DNA from: Pisaster brevispinus
Lineage: Eukaryota > Echinodermata > Asteroidea > Forcipulatida > Asteriidae
Reading direction: 5' to 3'
Assembly (NCBI GenBank): GCA_023634235.1
Contig: JAMKCF010000007.1
Location: 911,001 to 975,000, forward strand
Length of the DNA stretch: 64,000 nucleotides
Shown here: piece by piece, positions 10,963 through 22,689 of the stretch
Numbering within the stretch: the stretch's first letter is position 1
Layout of the letters: every line of letters begins with the position of its first letter
Made by a program: the position numbers and the translations under genes
The notes under the pieces: model-generated
The model's database searches: none
Seen by the model: the letters and a program-made list of their open reading frames with translations, nothing else
What the model was told of the DNA's origin: nothing

Positions 10963-11904
10963 TTGATCAGGTCTTCTCAAATGTCAACGAACGTTGATGA
11001 TACAAATCCATAATGTAACTATATACAAACCAGGGAGTGGGCAATACTACAGTCTGTAGTAGGTTTTTGCCCTTTTTTCCCATAATTCCGCCCAGGAAAT
11101 AAAAAAAAATTAAATTTGGGGCAGTCCACCATCAAACCATGCGGAAACATATGGCAGGTGTTATTTGCACAGGGTAGAGTTCATTCACCTTGAAAATCTC
11201 ATTACAAATCCTGCGGTCGGGAGGGCTGCCATCTGTTTGTACACATAAATCTTGGCAAAGTCTCAAGGGATAGGGTACTTGGTACAACCATCAACCATTC
11301 TGTATTGTAGCTATCAGATGAAGCCCGTGTGAGACTTGTTGACCTTTATCAAGGTAACATACACCATGCTAACCCAAACATCCACATGTGTGTCGGGGGG
11401 GGGGGGAGGGGTAGTAGATTTCGTAAAAACCTTCTATAAACTATAGTTAGTGTCCCGCAATACAGTATGCATTCGGAAGTATGCATTAGGCTTGTATTTA
11501 GCAAAATATTTTACCAAAATAACATTGTAAATGATTTGTTTTGCATTTATTATGACTGACAACATCTACAAACCCCTTGAAAGGTCTTGGGATTGATAAT
11601 AATGGGTGTATAGCTTTATCCCTGGGTGTGGTAAGATTTCACCAAACCTACTACAAACTATAGTAATGGTCTTGTCATACAGTCACATATTACGTAATTC
11701 GCATCCTTGAGGGTTAAAAACAACCAAGAAAACTGAATTTAACATTTCGGGCGAGGCTGTTCTCCAAGAAACTCCTTATAAGAAGAAGCATGTATGACGC
11801 AGGAGTTGGACTCGAACTTAAGACGTAAACATTATTTTACTTCCAGGTCAGAGTAGACCACAACCCTGAATTAAAATCCCATTTGTTTGTCGGTTTCCGG
11901 GTCA
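10963..11904. other. Spacer with a short G-tract and degenerate repeats
   Basis: No gene is seen. A G run lies at about 11396-11407. Two diverged copies of an actatag-rich unit occur near 11420-11480 and 11600-11690. At 11787-11835 a stretch (tgtatgacgcaggag...ctcgaac) matches 56491-56540 and resembles the B-box end of a tRNA-derived repeat. Confidence 0.35.
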
Positions 11905-12006
11905 GCCTCAGCCATAAATGGGTATTCCGACGTAGCAAGATTGACTATTGTTGATCCGATAGACACTACTGTCTTACCGTCGCGGATTATTAAATATTCT
12001 GGTGAA
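11905..12006 (+). pseudogene. Type B receptor fragment, end of D1 fused to 3' flank
   Basis: The frame reads NGYSDVARLTIVDPIDTTVL, then a diverged start of D2 (about SRIIKYSGE), and runs straight into sequence that in other copies lies after the stop codon (atgactgaggtcaaatt). D2, the membrane helix and the tail are missing. Upstream the match to receptors stops abruptly at a gggtcagcctcagcc repeat also found at 56683. The same deletion junction is present at 57960, so the two remnants share an ancestor. Confidence 0.75.
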
Positions 12007-13489
12007 ATGACTGAGGTCAAATTTTCAAGTAAGCAACGCAAAATCATTTATATTTTGTCAGAGATAATTTGCAGGTCGCTATACAAGCTTATTTATAGTG
12101 TTGTAGTGGTGATTTTGATGGCCATAAATTTTTATTTTAAAATAACGAACACGTATATAGTTTAATACATTTTATATTTATTTGATATAATTTATTTAAT
12201 GCTTTCTCTTCAAATCTGAACACATTAAATTGATGAAACTCCCACATAAACTCTTACTAATGCAAATCGTATTTTGTGTTCAAGTTTTGCATGATGTCGA
12301 TATTAAGAAGTAACTAACATTTAGTAAATGTTGCAAGAGCCCGAAGACTGGTATAGTACACGGCTTGAACCGTTGAGACCAAACCGTCAGCAGTTCTCAG
12401 AGCCAAAAGTGATTTACCTGAAATTGTTACCACAAATAATAACTTTATCTTATTTTTCAATTCATAAGAATCCATGACGAACGTGGGTATAACAGTGAGC
12501 TGGTAACTATTGTTTAATCAAGAAAATTCCCATCAGGAATAGATTAAAGGCGTTATATAGGATTGGCAGAGCACCTTACAACGTGGTCGCAAACACTGTT
12601 TATGTTTTGTGTGGTCAACTGAATACGTGTAGTAACAAACCTGACAGGTGAACAAATTGAAAACCAGTGCACAATTGTCAGCATGTAAATGTAGTAACCA
12701 GAATCAGCTGTTGCAGTTTTAGGTTTTTAGGTTTTCAGCAGTTTTCTAAAATATGACTTCATTTGACAAGGAAACTTTTCACAGACAATTTTTTCAGTGT
12801 AAACTCCATAATCAGTAAGCTTTCAGCCTTCTAAAGTAAAGATTGTGTTTATGAAATTTCATATGTTGATATCTGTTCCAGAAACAACCCTAAATTACAA
12901 AAGCAAAGAGCGTTTTGGATTACAAAATTCCCTACACGGTTGGAGCCTGTAACTATTTAAAATGTATATTTAACAAGAAAACATACCGGAACTTTTTTGA
13001 ATTGAATTGTCACTTATTTGTATAGTTTACATTCATTTATTGTGCACAAAGGATGCAAACGGGCTTCTATATCGTTCAGGCGTCTATGCTTAACTCCTGT
13101 TTTTGGAAGTTGTTTTACTCATTTGTTTTACTCATGTAATGTACAAGTTTTACTGAACGCGTTTCGGTCCAGTAGGTCACAATGTTCTTTCGAATGAAAT
13201 AATACTAGGATTTAACAAATTTTACCAATTTTCGTTATTGATCAGTTAAAAAAAAAAAAAAAAACACTTATTGGACTACCGCTTTCATTTAGCCAAGATG
13301 AGAAAATAAAACAAGGAAGTCCATACACAAATAATAAGGAAGACAATTAAATTAAAACAAAATTAAATAAATGTTATTGCGTTTGAGTATATAATACTAA
13401 TATTAATAATATTGAACATCATGTCTGTCAAGGATGACACTCCTTTTAGGTTAGCTTCAGCCCAGTCTTTACTTCAATTGAGTTGAAAG
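12007..13489. repeat. Duplicated spacer, parallel to 58060-58970
   Basis: Aligns by eye with 58060-58970 and in part with 4900-6130. The gaaccgttgagacc repeat is at about 12325-12410. An A-tract lies near 13248-13264. No gene is seen. Confidence 0.5.
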
Positions 13490-13723
13490 ATGTATCTAGT
13501 TGTCTTGAGTGTTCTTGTATTGTCTCATGGAAGCAGAGGGTGTGATATTACGTCATCATCAGAAACTATACCCCTCACCAGAATGCAGAAACATCTTCTT
13601 ATAAATGACGTACTCGGCTACAATGAATGTTGTGATTATTGTTCTATAATACCATTGATTGGTCTGAGCTCATTCACAATATTGGTTGGTTTATCCATAA
13701 CTTGGGTTGATTTGGTACTTTAA
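13490..13723 (+). pseudogene. Leader-like plus hydrophobic-segment remnant (77 codons)
   Basis: The open frame starts MYLVVLSVLVLSHGSRGCD, a good signal-peptide-like start, and ends with YNECCDYCSIIPLIGL followed by a hydrophobic run. The first half matches 58970-59086 and the second half matches 40981-41100 and 59690-59800. In the 59 kb copy these blocks are ~600 bp apart, so here an internal deletion has joined them. It may be a fossil of a second secreted or membrane gene co-duplicated with the receptors. No known domain is recognised. Confidence 0.4.
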
Positions 13724-14046
13724 ACTATGAGGCGCAAATGGAAAAATGGGCAACAAAATTTACATTATAATCGATACTTGGACGTTTTATTCCTGAGTTC
13801 ATTTGGTACAATATGCATCCATGAAAATCGTTCCGTATTTATTTAGTTCATTATTTCCAGTCTCCAATAACCAAACAAATAATTTCGTCCACAAAATGTG
13901 CTTCGAGCTTTTCAAACCAACAAAAACATCTTTTTTTGATTATTGAATTCACTGAAAATCATAAATTGAAAATAATCTGATAAAGACAAATATTCACAAT
14001 CAAGCTAGGCAAATAATTAAACTTAATTTGAAAGCCGCCACAATTG

Positions 14047-14082
<36 letters not shown>

Positions 14083-14459
14083 AGAAATAAGAATTTGTTT
14101 GATAACAAATTCGAGGTGTTCGGATTCAAGTAAAGCTGACTGGAGTGATCGTTAGCTGTGCCGTTTGTTATTGTGAAAACAGAATGAATAGCTATTAAAT
14201 AATGTTTTTTAAAGCATTTTACAGAACTTCCAGTTTAGACAGGTTAAAAGGTCAAGACAAGGTCACCAACATATTCATTTTTGTGAAGTATGTGGAGCCC
14301 ATGTTGAAACAATTATAAAAACTCTGCAAAAGGCTTCTATTAAAACTGTATTTTGAACTGTTTTAACCTGCCGCCAGATGGCGCTCTTAAATCTTATTTT
14401 GTTTTAACCAGACCCTTGTCAGACTACAACATCGTTAAAATCAACTCCAAAAAAGTTGC
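13724..14459. other. Spacer with poly-A tract
   Basis: Positions 13735-14000 match 59820-60080. A pure A-tract lies at about 14049-14080, followed by sequence containing aggtgttcgg that also occurs at 15671 and 17690. No gene is seen. Confidence 0.4.
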
Positions 14460-15650
14460 ACACTTTTTGGTTCACGAGTGGTTTTTTTCCATACACAGTA
14501 CATATTCATAATTATACCTGAGCGGGGATTAGCATCAATTCAATCTGATAGTTGAAAATTAAACCATGACAAAATAATGATTTTTGAAAGTAAAAAACAA
14601 AACAAAAAACACTAGGCAAGTTCATGAATGAAACATATCAACATTATTGTAGACAAAAAAGGAATGCCCCCTCTTTTTTACGGTGATTTTGATATAAAGC
14701 TTACCATTCTAATCACCGTGTCTGAAGGGCATACTCAGAGGGCCTAGAGCGCCTTTGGCAGGCATGGTCACGTCGATCAACGTGACGTGGGTCTCGGTGT
14801 TTGATGAGAAACAAGCCAGTGTCGTTCTTTTTCAGTTGAAGTTTTTGTCATTTAGTCAAAGTCATACAAATCCCTAAAGCAGGTGGACATCTCAGTAAAA
14901 CCTCCTCTTTTATTCCTTGTTTTCCATTAAGCCATCAGACGAGCACAGCGGAACTAAATTCACACTGAACTTTGAATGAGTTTGAGTTTTTTATGTGCGG
15001 GACACGTGTTGTTACAACGTACAAGAATAAGCAACGCAATGATACATTTCCGTTGTGTGGGACTGTGTGCACAGGCTTCGTGGACTTTGAACCTTATGAA
15101 TAATGGAGCGGACAGTCAGTTACAGCGCTTTTCTCCATACACACATAAACTGCGGTTAATACTAATTTTGGCTGTAACACCCATTTAGGACCAGAAGTTA
15201 AGGTCATATTGGCATCATTTCTGTGCAAAAGTTTCGGAAGGATCATAGATCTACAATCTGATGTGAAAATTGTGACGAAATGACCAGTAGTTTTTGAGAT
15301 ATGAATTTTTTAAATATTCAACTTCCGGTTTGAACCGGAAGTCAAGGTCAAACGAGGTCGCGTTTAGTGTAGCGTTTTTAGAGTCATACCAGGCCTATCC
15401 GATGATGTATAGATTGTGAAAATCCATTGTGTAGTTTTGGAGTTATGATTTTTTCAAATATTAAACTTTGATTTAACGTAACTCAACACCTGATGACGTC
15501 ATCATGACGTAACTGAAGCGGTTTCATCTCCTAATAAATATCTAACTATATGTGAAGTTTCAAGTTCATATGAGCTTAGAAAGGGTGTTTTTGTTAGCGG
15601 ACAAGGGACGCTGAGAAGAAGAAGAAGAAGAAGAAGTATTAAGAAACTAG
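14460..15650. repeat. ~1.2 kb direct repeat, copy A
   Basis: Very similar along its length to 16474-17660. It contains a palindromic tcacgtcgatcaacgtga motif near 14767 and ends in a GAA microsatellite at about 15617-15637. A 70-codon frame is present in both copies but starts differently in each and has no recognisable domain, so it is not called a gene. The class is unknown. Confidence 0.75.
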
Positions 15651-16473
15651 ACATAATTTTTTGTTCCATAACAAAAACAAGGTGTTCGGTATAGACATTT
15701 TCGAGTTAGCAGAGGTAGTGTTTTCAAAGCAAAAACCGAAAAAACTTAGTACGACAAATTGATACGTAAAGTGAATGGTAGAAGATTTCGTATTTGAAAT
15801 GAAAAACTTTGATAAATTAAAAAACTGATTAAATCATTCCGTTTTCATAGCTCATTTTATTATCAAAACATTGAGATTCATAGTTATTGTTTTGCTGGAA
15901 TTGACAGTCCTATGGGTAAAACTGTATTCGATATAGAGGGACCATCTGATTTCAAGATCATATTGTTTGCAGGCCTCAAAACGAAGACCGGGAGTGATTA
16001 TTTTCACTTAAGCTCTCAGTTTTGACCAGAATTGAAGCTCACAGGGAGACACAGTTTGTGTAATCATTGGGGATGGTGCAAGTTATGTATATACAAATTT
16101 GGTTCTCCGGATAAAGGTTAATTTAATGTAAGGACGCCATCGAGTCGTCATCATCCCGAAAATAACTGCGGTTTCATCTACACACTCGGGTCTAAGTATG
16201 TAAAGTTTTAGGTCTCAACCCTTTTTTGGTTAATGGGATATGAAGTTTTTAAGTATGGAATAAGCATCTTTCAGTTTCGACCAGAAGTAAAGGTCACAGA
16301 GCTGCATAGGGTCGCACTTTGTGTAAATAAAAAAAAAATACACTCCATGGTCTTTCACATGGACCAAAGATCTGGTATGTAGCAGTTATAGTTTTCCAGA
16401 TATGTTTTTTTTTGTAAAAATGTGGTTTCATTGACACACTAAGGTCTAAGTACATGGTTAGCATAAAGTCAAA
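15651..16473. other. Spacer between the two ~1.2 kb repeats
   Basis: Non-coding. From about 15940 to 16470 it carries phrases also seen inside the repeats (gaccagaagt-aaggtcac, ggtctaagta), suggesting an older, more diverged unit of the same repeat. Confidence 0.4.
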
Positions 16474-17622
16474 ACCCTTTTTGGTTCAAGAGTTATGTTT
16501 TTTTCCATACACAGTACATATACATAATATACCTGAGCGGGGATAAGCATCAATTCAATCCGATAGTTGAAAATTAAACCATGACAAAAATAATGTTTTT
16601 TGAAAGTAAAAAAACAAAATAAAAAACACTAGGCAAGTTCATGGATATCAACATTATTGTAGACAAAAAAGGAATGCCCCCACTTTTTAACGGTGATTTT
16701 GAAATAAAGCTTACCATTTTAATCACCGTGTCTGAAGGGCATACTCAGAGGGCCTAGAGCGCCTTTGGCAGGCATGGTCACGTCGATCAACGTGACGTGG
16801 GTCTCGGTGTTTGATGAGAAACAAACCAATGTCGTTCTTTTTCAGTTGAAGTTTTTGTCATTTAGTCAAAGTCATACAAATCCCTAAAGCAGGTGGACAT
16901 CTCAGTAAAACCTCCTCTTTTATTCCTTGTTTTCCATTAAGCCATCAGACGAGCACAGCGGAACTAAATTCACACTGAACTTTGAATGAGTTTGAGTTTT
17001 TTATGTGCGGGACCGTGTTGTTACAACGTACAAGAATAAGCAACGCAATGATACATTTCCGTTGTGTGGGACCATATGCACAGGCTTCGTGGACTTTGAA
17101 CCTTATGAATAATGGAGCGGACAGTCAGTTACAGCGCTTTTCTCCATACACACATAAACTGCGGTTAATACTAATTTTGGCTGTAACACCCATTTAGGAC
17201 CAGAAGTTAAGGTCATATTGGCATCATTTCTGTGCAAAAGTTTCGGAAGGATCATAGATCTACAATCTGATGTAAAAATTGTGACGAAACGATCAGTAGT
17301 TTTTGAGATATGAATTTTTTAAATATTCAACTTCCGGTTTGAACCGGAAGTCAAGGTCAAATGAGGTCGCGTTCAGTGTAGCGTTTTTAGAGTCATACCA
17401 GGCCTATCCGATGATGTATAGATTGTGAAAATCCATTGTGTAGTTTTGGAGTTATGATTTTTTCAAATATTAAACTTTGATTTAACGTAACTCGATACCT
17501 GATGACGTCATCATGACGTAACTGAAGCGGTTTCATCTCCTAATAAATATCTAACTAAATATGAAGTTTCAAGTTCATATGAGCTTGGAAAGGGTGCTTT
17601 TGTTAGCGGACAAGGGACGCTG

Positions 17623-17653
<31 letters not shown>

Positions 17654-17660
17654 TTAAGAA
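16474..17660. repeat. ~1.2 kb direct repeat, copy B
   Basis: Partner of 14460-15650, offset about 2.0 kb, also ending in a GAA microsatellite (17622-17652). It differs from copy A by scattered substitutions and small indels. Confidence 0.75.
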
Positions 17661-17673
17661 AAAAAAAAAAAAA

Positions 17674-17788
17674 ACCGAACAATAATAAGAGGTGTTCCGG
17701 GCTGAATGCCCGAACACCTAAAAAAAAAAAACCGAACAAAAATAAGAGGTGTTCGGGGCTGAATGCCCGAACACCTAAAAAAAAAAAA
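17674..17788. repeat. Two tandem ~58-bp hairpin units
   Basis: Each unit has aggtgttcggg and its complement cccgaacacct around the loop gctgaatg, followed by an A-tract and accgaac. The first unit carries a small change in the left arm. A related single sequence occurs at 15671 and 14094. Confidence 0.75.
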
Positions 17789-17794
17789 ACTTAA

Positions 17795-18175
17795 TCGAAA
17801 GTCAGCTGTTGAACATACCTGCGACGTTTATCACTCCATTTCACCTGGATTGTTCTCGAATCTGAAAGAGAATTGAAATGTTTGGTTCAGGAAAAGAAGG
17901 GCGAGTCATTGTAACTAAGTGTAAAATTCCTGTTCATATTGGGTAACGGCTTGACTAATTTCACAACATGTTTATTTGGAAAACCGTACTTCTGTACTTA
18001 AACACTTTGTTGAAAATTGTACCGACTCCTCTGATGATCTTATTAAACTGTGTTGCTTATACACCAGATCTCTTAAAAATATAAAATGAGGAGCACACGA
18101 TATAATTTGTTGTCTGGAATTCAACAAGTCATTCGTTTTTCTAAATATCATCGGAGGGTCTTTTCGTACAATACC
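17795..18175 (+). mobile_element. Non-LTR retrotransposon endonuclease remnant, internally deleted
   Basis: Aligns with 60155-60440 and then with 61070-61170, skipping ~600 bp that are present in the 60 kb copy. The frame is broken by stops. It lies the same way upstream of the gene at 18898 as the longer copy lies upstream of 61778, so the insertion predates duplication of that unit. Confidence 0.6.
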
Positions 18176-18744
18176 TTAAATGAAAGCTGACTTTTAATTT
18201 AGCAATTAAACAATTTATATGCCAATTTTTAGGTCAAATCGAACCTAGGTAATTTGATTAATAATTTATGGTTTAAGGGAGATAAATATTTGTGTATTTT
18301 TTTCAGTCAACAGTGAAGTTATCTTTTTTTTTGTAGAGTTGTTATTAGCTATTATTACTTATAGTTACTTTTAAGCCTTCGAGAAAGACTTTGTTTGGGT
18401 CGAAACTTCAGGCCACTAACTATTTTTGTTTTTGAATTTATACCATAGGTCCTTTTGGTTGGTAAGCAGATTGCAACAGCCAATACCATTTTTTACTTAT
18501 TATATCGTGGCAAGGAGGGGGAAGTGGGCAATTAAAACAACTTTTTTTCTTATATTGTCTATCTTTCTTCAATCAATATTTAACTGTAAAAAAAAAAAAA
18601 AATACAAATACAAAAAGGGACGAGGAAGTAACAATTAAAAATAGGCCCTACATTGTTTATTTTGAAAGGAAGGGCAAACTGAAAATGAAAGAATAGTGCA
18701 TTGCTGGCTTTCTTAACTCAATATTTTACTTCAAACTATTTCCT
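18176..18744. repeat. 5' flank of the gene at 18898
   Basis: Aligns with 61170-61620. It carries one arm of the gagaaagactttg-gtcgaaac repeat at about 18375-18422 and an A-tract at 18588-18602. No gene is seen. Confidence 0.5.
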
Positions 18745-18763
18745 GGATTGAGGGTTTATAAGC
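18745..18763 (+). promoter_or_regulatory. Probable core promoter with TATA-like box
   Basis: GGATTGAGGG is followed by TTTATAAG at 18755-18762, 136 bp before the ATG at 18898. The same arrangement is at 61625-61642 and 49114-49135. Confidence 0.5.
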
Positions 18764-18897
18764 TGAATTTCTTCCATATTTGCAAGTTTAATCGAAGTTG
18801 ACAAGTGACTCGTTTAGGATCTCTGGTCTTCATTTCAATGTGAAACCTGCAGTTTGCTGTTATGTCATCACTCATTCTATACGTAACAACAGCTACA

Positions 18898-20370
18898 ATG
18901 TTTATGCACATTCTTGTTATGACTTCGATCTCTGGGTTGGGTGAGGCGACACGTTTCCAGACTCACCCAGTTGACACCCTCGCCATACTGGGAGGAAGTG
19001 TAACTTTCAGCTGCACACCAGTAAGGGCAAAATGTGAAGATCGTTCGATTGTACACTGGCAACGCGGTCCCAAACTAACACCGACATGGAATAAAACAAT
19101 ATTTTACGGCTCCAAGACTTTTAGATCATTTCACGGTGAAGAGAGGTATACCGTGTCAGTGAGCGACTGTAAATGGACTTTACATATAGAGGACATTCAA
19201 CCAGTAGATGAAAAGTATTACAGTTGCTCTATCTACAATGATTATTCAAACTTAGCAAGATTGACTATTGTTGATACGATAGACACTACTGTCTTACCGT
19301 CGCGGAATGATAGATACGCGGGTGAAAATGCCTACTTCAGTTGCCACACGCAACCACTCGACCAGCACGGTCTGGAATACACTTGGGATGTGAAAACACA
19401 GGGAAGCTCTGAATGGAAAGAATTGTTGGAGAATAAAACTAGGATTGAATTTCACAATAACAAGAATATCATGACAATGCTTAGGTTGGGATTAGAGATG
19501 AATGGTTCCAGGGTCCAATGTTCAGTACACAATGCATCATCGTCATGGACAGGGATAAGACACAGTGGGTGGTTAAGTGTGCATAAAGACGAGCAAGTCA
19601 TAACAGCCACTGTGACGCCAGAAACAGTTCCATCTCGAGGTCCAGGAGTCTCTACCGTCTTCTTAGTAGCCTGGCCTGTAGCCGGTATTTTACTCATTCT
19701 CCTGATTGTAATCCTCCTGTACTTTATTGTCTTCAGAGGACGATCTCAATCCAATACTATTGATAGACCTCAATCTCACACAACTCAAGATGATGGAGGA
19801 GAAAGTGATGCAGACGGGATATCAGAAACCCAACAGCATGGAGTCACTCAGAGGTGTGATCAAGAAAATGACCACACTAGCTTTGCAGGTCAGATGTCAG
19901 TTAAGTCCCTGATGCACACAGCTACTGGACAGGCAGACTCCATGTATGCTTTGGTGGATAAAAGTCGCGCCAAATGTAATACATTGGGCGCCATTTCCAC
20001 TGGTGAAACATCTTGGAAAGTCTCCAGAGGCGGGAAGGATGGGTCGAAGCTGAATCGTAGAACAGACACAGCTCAGACCTTCAGCAGTTATTACAAACAT
20101 GAAACTCCGTCTGAGGATCGGGAATCAACCGTCACTTTAAAAGATTTACCGGTACCAGGACGCGTCGTTGACCTTCAACCGTCCGGTCAGAAACCCCCTC
20201 GCGTCATTCCGTACCGTCTCTCCAAACAAGCAGAAACAAGCACCACGACCCGAACCCATGTGGCACCAGAGCAGACAGAAGACAGCGTTGAGGACGGTAG
20301 TGTCGCTGATGAAAGTCTTCTTTACGCTAACTTGGATCTATCACGACCTCAGCAAGAATCACCGACCTGA
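18898..20370 (+). CDS. Type B two-Ig transmembrane receptor, long ITIM-type tail
   Basis: Encodes 490 residues from the conserved inner ATG; an in-frame ATG at 18862 would add 12 residues but is not conserved in paralogues. The signal peptide is MFMHILVMTSISGLGEA. D1 has C39/C110 and an extra pair C46/C91. D2 has C149, W163 and C208. A short stalk leads to a strong membrane helix (about 254-279, with VAGILLILLIVILLYF) and a 210-residue tail. Tail motifs are Y350 in SMYALV and Y476 in LLYANL, both fitting the ITIM consensus (S/I/V/L)xYxx(I/V/L). Relative to the copies at 28166 and 49277, a 1-nt loss after DLSR replaces the final TxYADI motif by PQQESPT and a stop. Family knowledge suggests recruitment of SH2 phosphatases; that is inference. 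AATAAA-like sites lie near 20718. Confidence 0.85.
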   Translation: MFMHILVMTSISGLGEATRFQTHPVDTLAILGGSVTFSCTPVRAKCEDRSIVHWQRGPKLTPTWNKTIFYGSKTFRSFHGEERYTVSVSDCKWTLHIEDIQPVDEKYYSCSIYNDYSNLARLTIVDTIDTTVLPSRNDRYAGENAYFSCHTQPLDQHGLEYTWDVKTQGSSEWKELLENKTRIEFHNNKNIMTMLRLGLEMNGSRVQCSVHNASSSWTGIRHSGWLSVHKDEQVITATVTPETVPSRGPGVSTVFLVAWPVAGILLILLIVILLYFIVFRGRSQSNTIDRPQSHTTQDDGGESDADGISETQQHGVTQRCDQENDHTSFAGQMSVKSLMHTATGQADSMYALVDKSRAKCNTLGAISTGETSWKVSRGGKDGSKLNRRTDTAQTFSSYYKHETPSEDRESTVTLKDLPVPGRVVDLQPSGQKPPRVIPYRLSKQAETSTTTRTHVAPEQTEDSVEDGSVADESLLYANLDLSRPQQESPT

Positions 20371-22209
20371 AGTTTTAACAGAACAGTTAAAAACTGTTTG
20401 GGAAAGTTGACATTAATAACGAAGAATGAATACTACGTTTTTTGTGGTGAAGTTTTGTCTTGAACATGATAAATCGTTTTTCCAAACTTATGAAACATTG
20501 ATTTGGCTACGAAAAAGATTCGATTTGTTTATATGCTTATCATCTAACAATTGTCTATAACTTTTGTGCGAAAAATGTCATTAATTCTGTAGTATGTTTT
20601 TGTTTTTAATTTCTTATATTGCACCTAGTTTTGTTGTTTACCGAAACTGATGATCTGAGTGCACTTCAAAGGCTCAGCTGTAAAAAAAAAAAAAAAAAAA
20701 AAACAAAAAAACAACACATAAAATAAAAACTCTTGATGAACACAGAGTTTACAAAAAGCAAAATATTATTTTTATAAATTGTATCTGGAGTACTTATTCA
20801 GAAGTTTACTTATATGCATAGTCAGGCTGCAGAATATGGAAACAAGAAATGTGTATAATTATTTCATTTAACAATCACAACCACAGTTAACGAAATCAAA
20901 TGTCATCATGTGGTTGTAGATTATTGTTGCACCAAATGTGTTGATGTTTATTTTAAATTTCGCAAAAACTAAACGGATTATTACGCAGACTTTATGTGTC
21001 AGCCTAATGAGATCTTACCAGGCTAATCGGCAGTTCAGTATAAAAAGCAATTTTTATTGTTTCGGTAAAGTTATTGTAGTTCATGAGAACACCGTTACAT
21101 GACCTGTGTAACTCTTTGGCTAAAAGATTAACCGAGTCTCGCAAGTATTTCAACTTCCTTGGGGAAAAAAGCTACCTGAAAGTCTATCCTAGATTTTGAA
21201 CTGTTTTGAACATTGATCTAAAGGCCACAAGACAAGTTAAGCATTTAGATTATACATATATATTTTTTTAATTTTCGAAGCATGATTTTTTAAAAACCTG
21301 TTTATTAAACATGTCAACTATTTGTTATTTTTTAAAGTAAATAACTTTGAAGTAATCAAGGAAGTTTGTTCTCTTTTACAGTCAAACGTTTTGTGATACC
21401 CGTTTAGTTACAACCAGAAAAGGGGGACCTAAACAAGTCTAATGACACTCTTTTGGGGGCATTTTGTCATGTTTGCATTCTTTTTTTAATTCTGAGTATG
21501 TAGTTCACTGACAGAATGATTTCCTCTCTAATAAAGTCACACACAGACAGACACTGTCGTTCTGATGTTGATAGGAGTTGTCACCAAATTATTGACATAG
21601 GCCTACATCTTTACTGCTCGTCAACGCAACAGTGACGTAGATGTAGGACTGTTAGACTCTAGCTCTATCTTTACATAAGCACATCAGCTTCGTACGTTTA
21701 AGGAAGTAAAGACAACTTAAGTTAATTTCAGAAATGTTATTCCCTTTTCTAAAATGACCTTCAGAACCTCAGGTTCCGTGTAGTAAGTCAGGTTTCATAC
21801 AACTTATCCCTTACAAGGTTTAAAACCATCTGTTTTACCCTCCAATATACCAAATAACACCCCTCCTTTTACCTACACACCATACAAATATCAACCAACT
21901 TTTTTCTCATTTATGCTGAGTGTATACAAGGTCTACATCTTTTATAACTAGTTGTTCCACTCATTCTATGCATACTATCGTTTAGCGAAATCCTTTATAC
22001 CACTGCAGTGTCTTTAACGTATCTTGTTTTACCGTGAGGTATGGACAGCTAGACTCTAGGTCTTCTTTCGTAAAACAAACGATGAATTAACAGTGTTAAC
22101 TTCACTACCGAGATTCTGGATAAGCTATTCAACTTACTAACTTACTAAAAGACCCCTTTTAGTATCGATTTTTACTCTAACGTTTCATTCTCACCTTTCC
22201 TTCTTTTCA
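20371..22209. repeat. 3' flank of the gene at 18898
   Basis: Positions 20408-21720 align with 29850-31320, the 3' flank of the gene at 28166. A-rich tracts lie at 20682-20712. Positions 21816-21920 match 55275-55370. No gene is seen. Confidence 0.5.
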
Positions 22210-22530
22210 AGCTTTCTATCCACGCCCAGTTGTCAGACCCCCTTCCTACTCAGTATTGTCCATCTCACACACATCATGTACACTTTATTTTACAACCAAC
22301 TATCAAACATGTACCCCAACCACTCTTACCCTTACACTACCCTACAAAGACCACCCTGATTCACCTATCCCACATTTCCCCTACATCATACCCCATACCC
22401 CTTTACTTCATCACTATCAACATACCCCTCCCCCACCCCTTTCCATACACCCCTCCTTACTCACCAACCCTTATTCCCCTCCCTCCACCCCTACATTAAA
22501 ACACTTCCAACACCCCTCCCGTCACCCCTC
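22210..22530. repeat. Pyrimidine-rich low-complexity tract
   Basis: One strand is almost free of G and dominated by ccctccc/acccc phrases. It corresponds to 54840-55340. Long open frames here (89-113 codons, rich in Pro/His/Thr) are explained by base composition. Confidence 0.7.
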
Positions 22531-22536
22531 CCGCCA

Positions 22537-22689
22537 GCGATTTTTTCCCCCTGAACCTTTCGGGCAGTACAGTGTACATTTGTACGTGGGCCATTGACTA
22601 ATCAGAAAGCGGTATTTTGTCACGTTCTCGCTCTGATTGGCTTAGACTCCACGTACACTGCCCGAAAGGTTCAGGGGAAAAAAAATCGC
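22537..22689. mobile_element. Fold-back MITE-like element with a 9-10 bp target duplication
   Basis: Terminal inverted repeats gcgattttttccccctgaac... (22537-22569) and the complement (22657-22689) continue as an imperfect palindrome almost to the centre (cagaaagc / gctctg). The element is flanked on both sides by CCTCCCGCCA, which looks like a target-site duplication. The length and TSD size would fit a Mutator-like non-autonomous element, but the flank is itself C-rich and repetitive, which weakens the TSD. Confidence 0.65.

Noticed and set aside
14976..17197. Similar 70-71 codon frames in both ~1.2 kb repeats
   Set aside because: The starts differ by a frameshift, there is no domain, and the repeats are otherwise non-coding.
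14460..17660. The two ~1.2 kb repeats as LTRs of a retroelement
   Set aside because: The 0.8 kb between them encodes no gag or pol, no primer-binding site is visible, and the ends are microsatellite, not TG...CA.
22230..22597. Two overlapping Pro/His/Thr-rich frames of 89-113 codons
   Set aside because: They arise from the G-poor, C-rich composition of the tract and have no domain.
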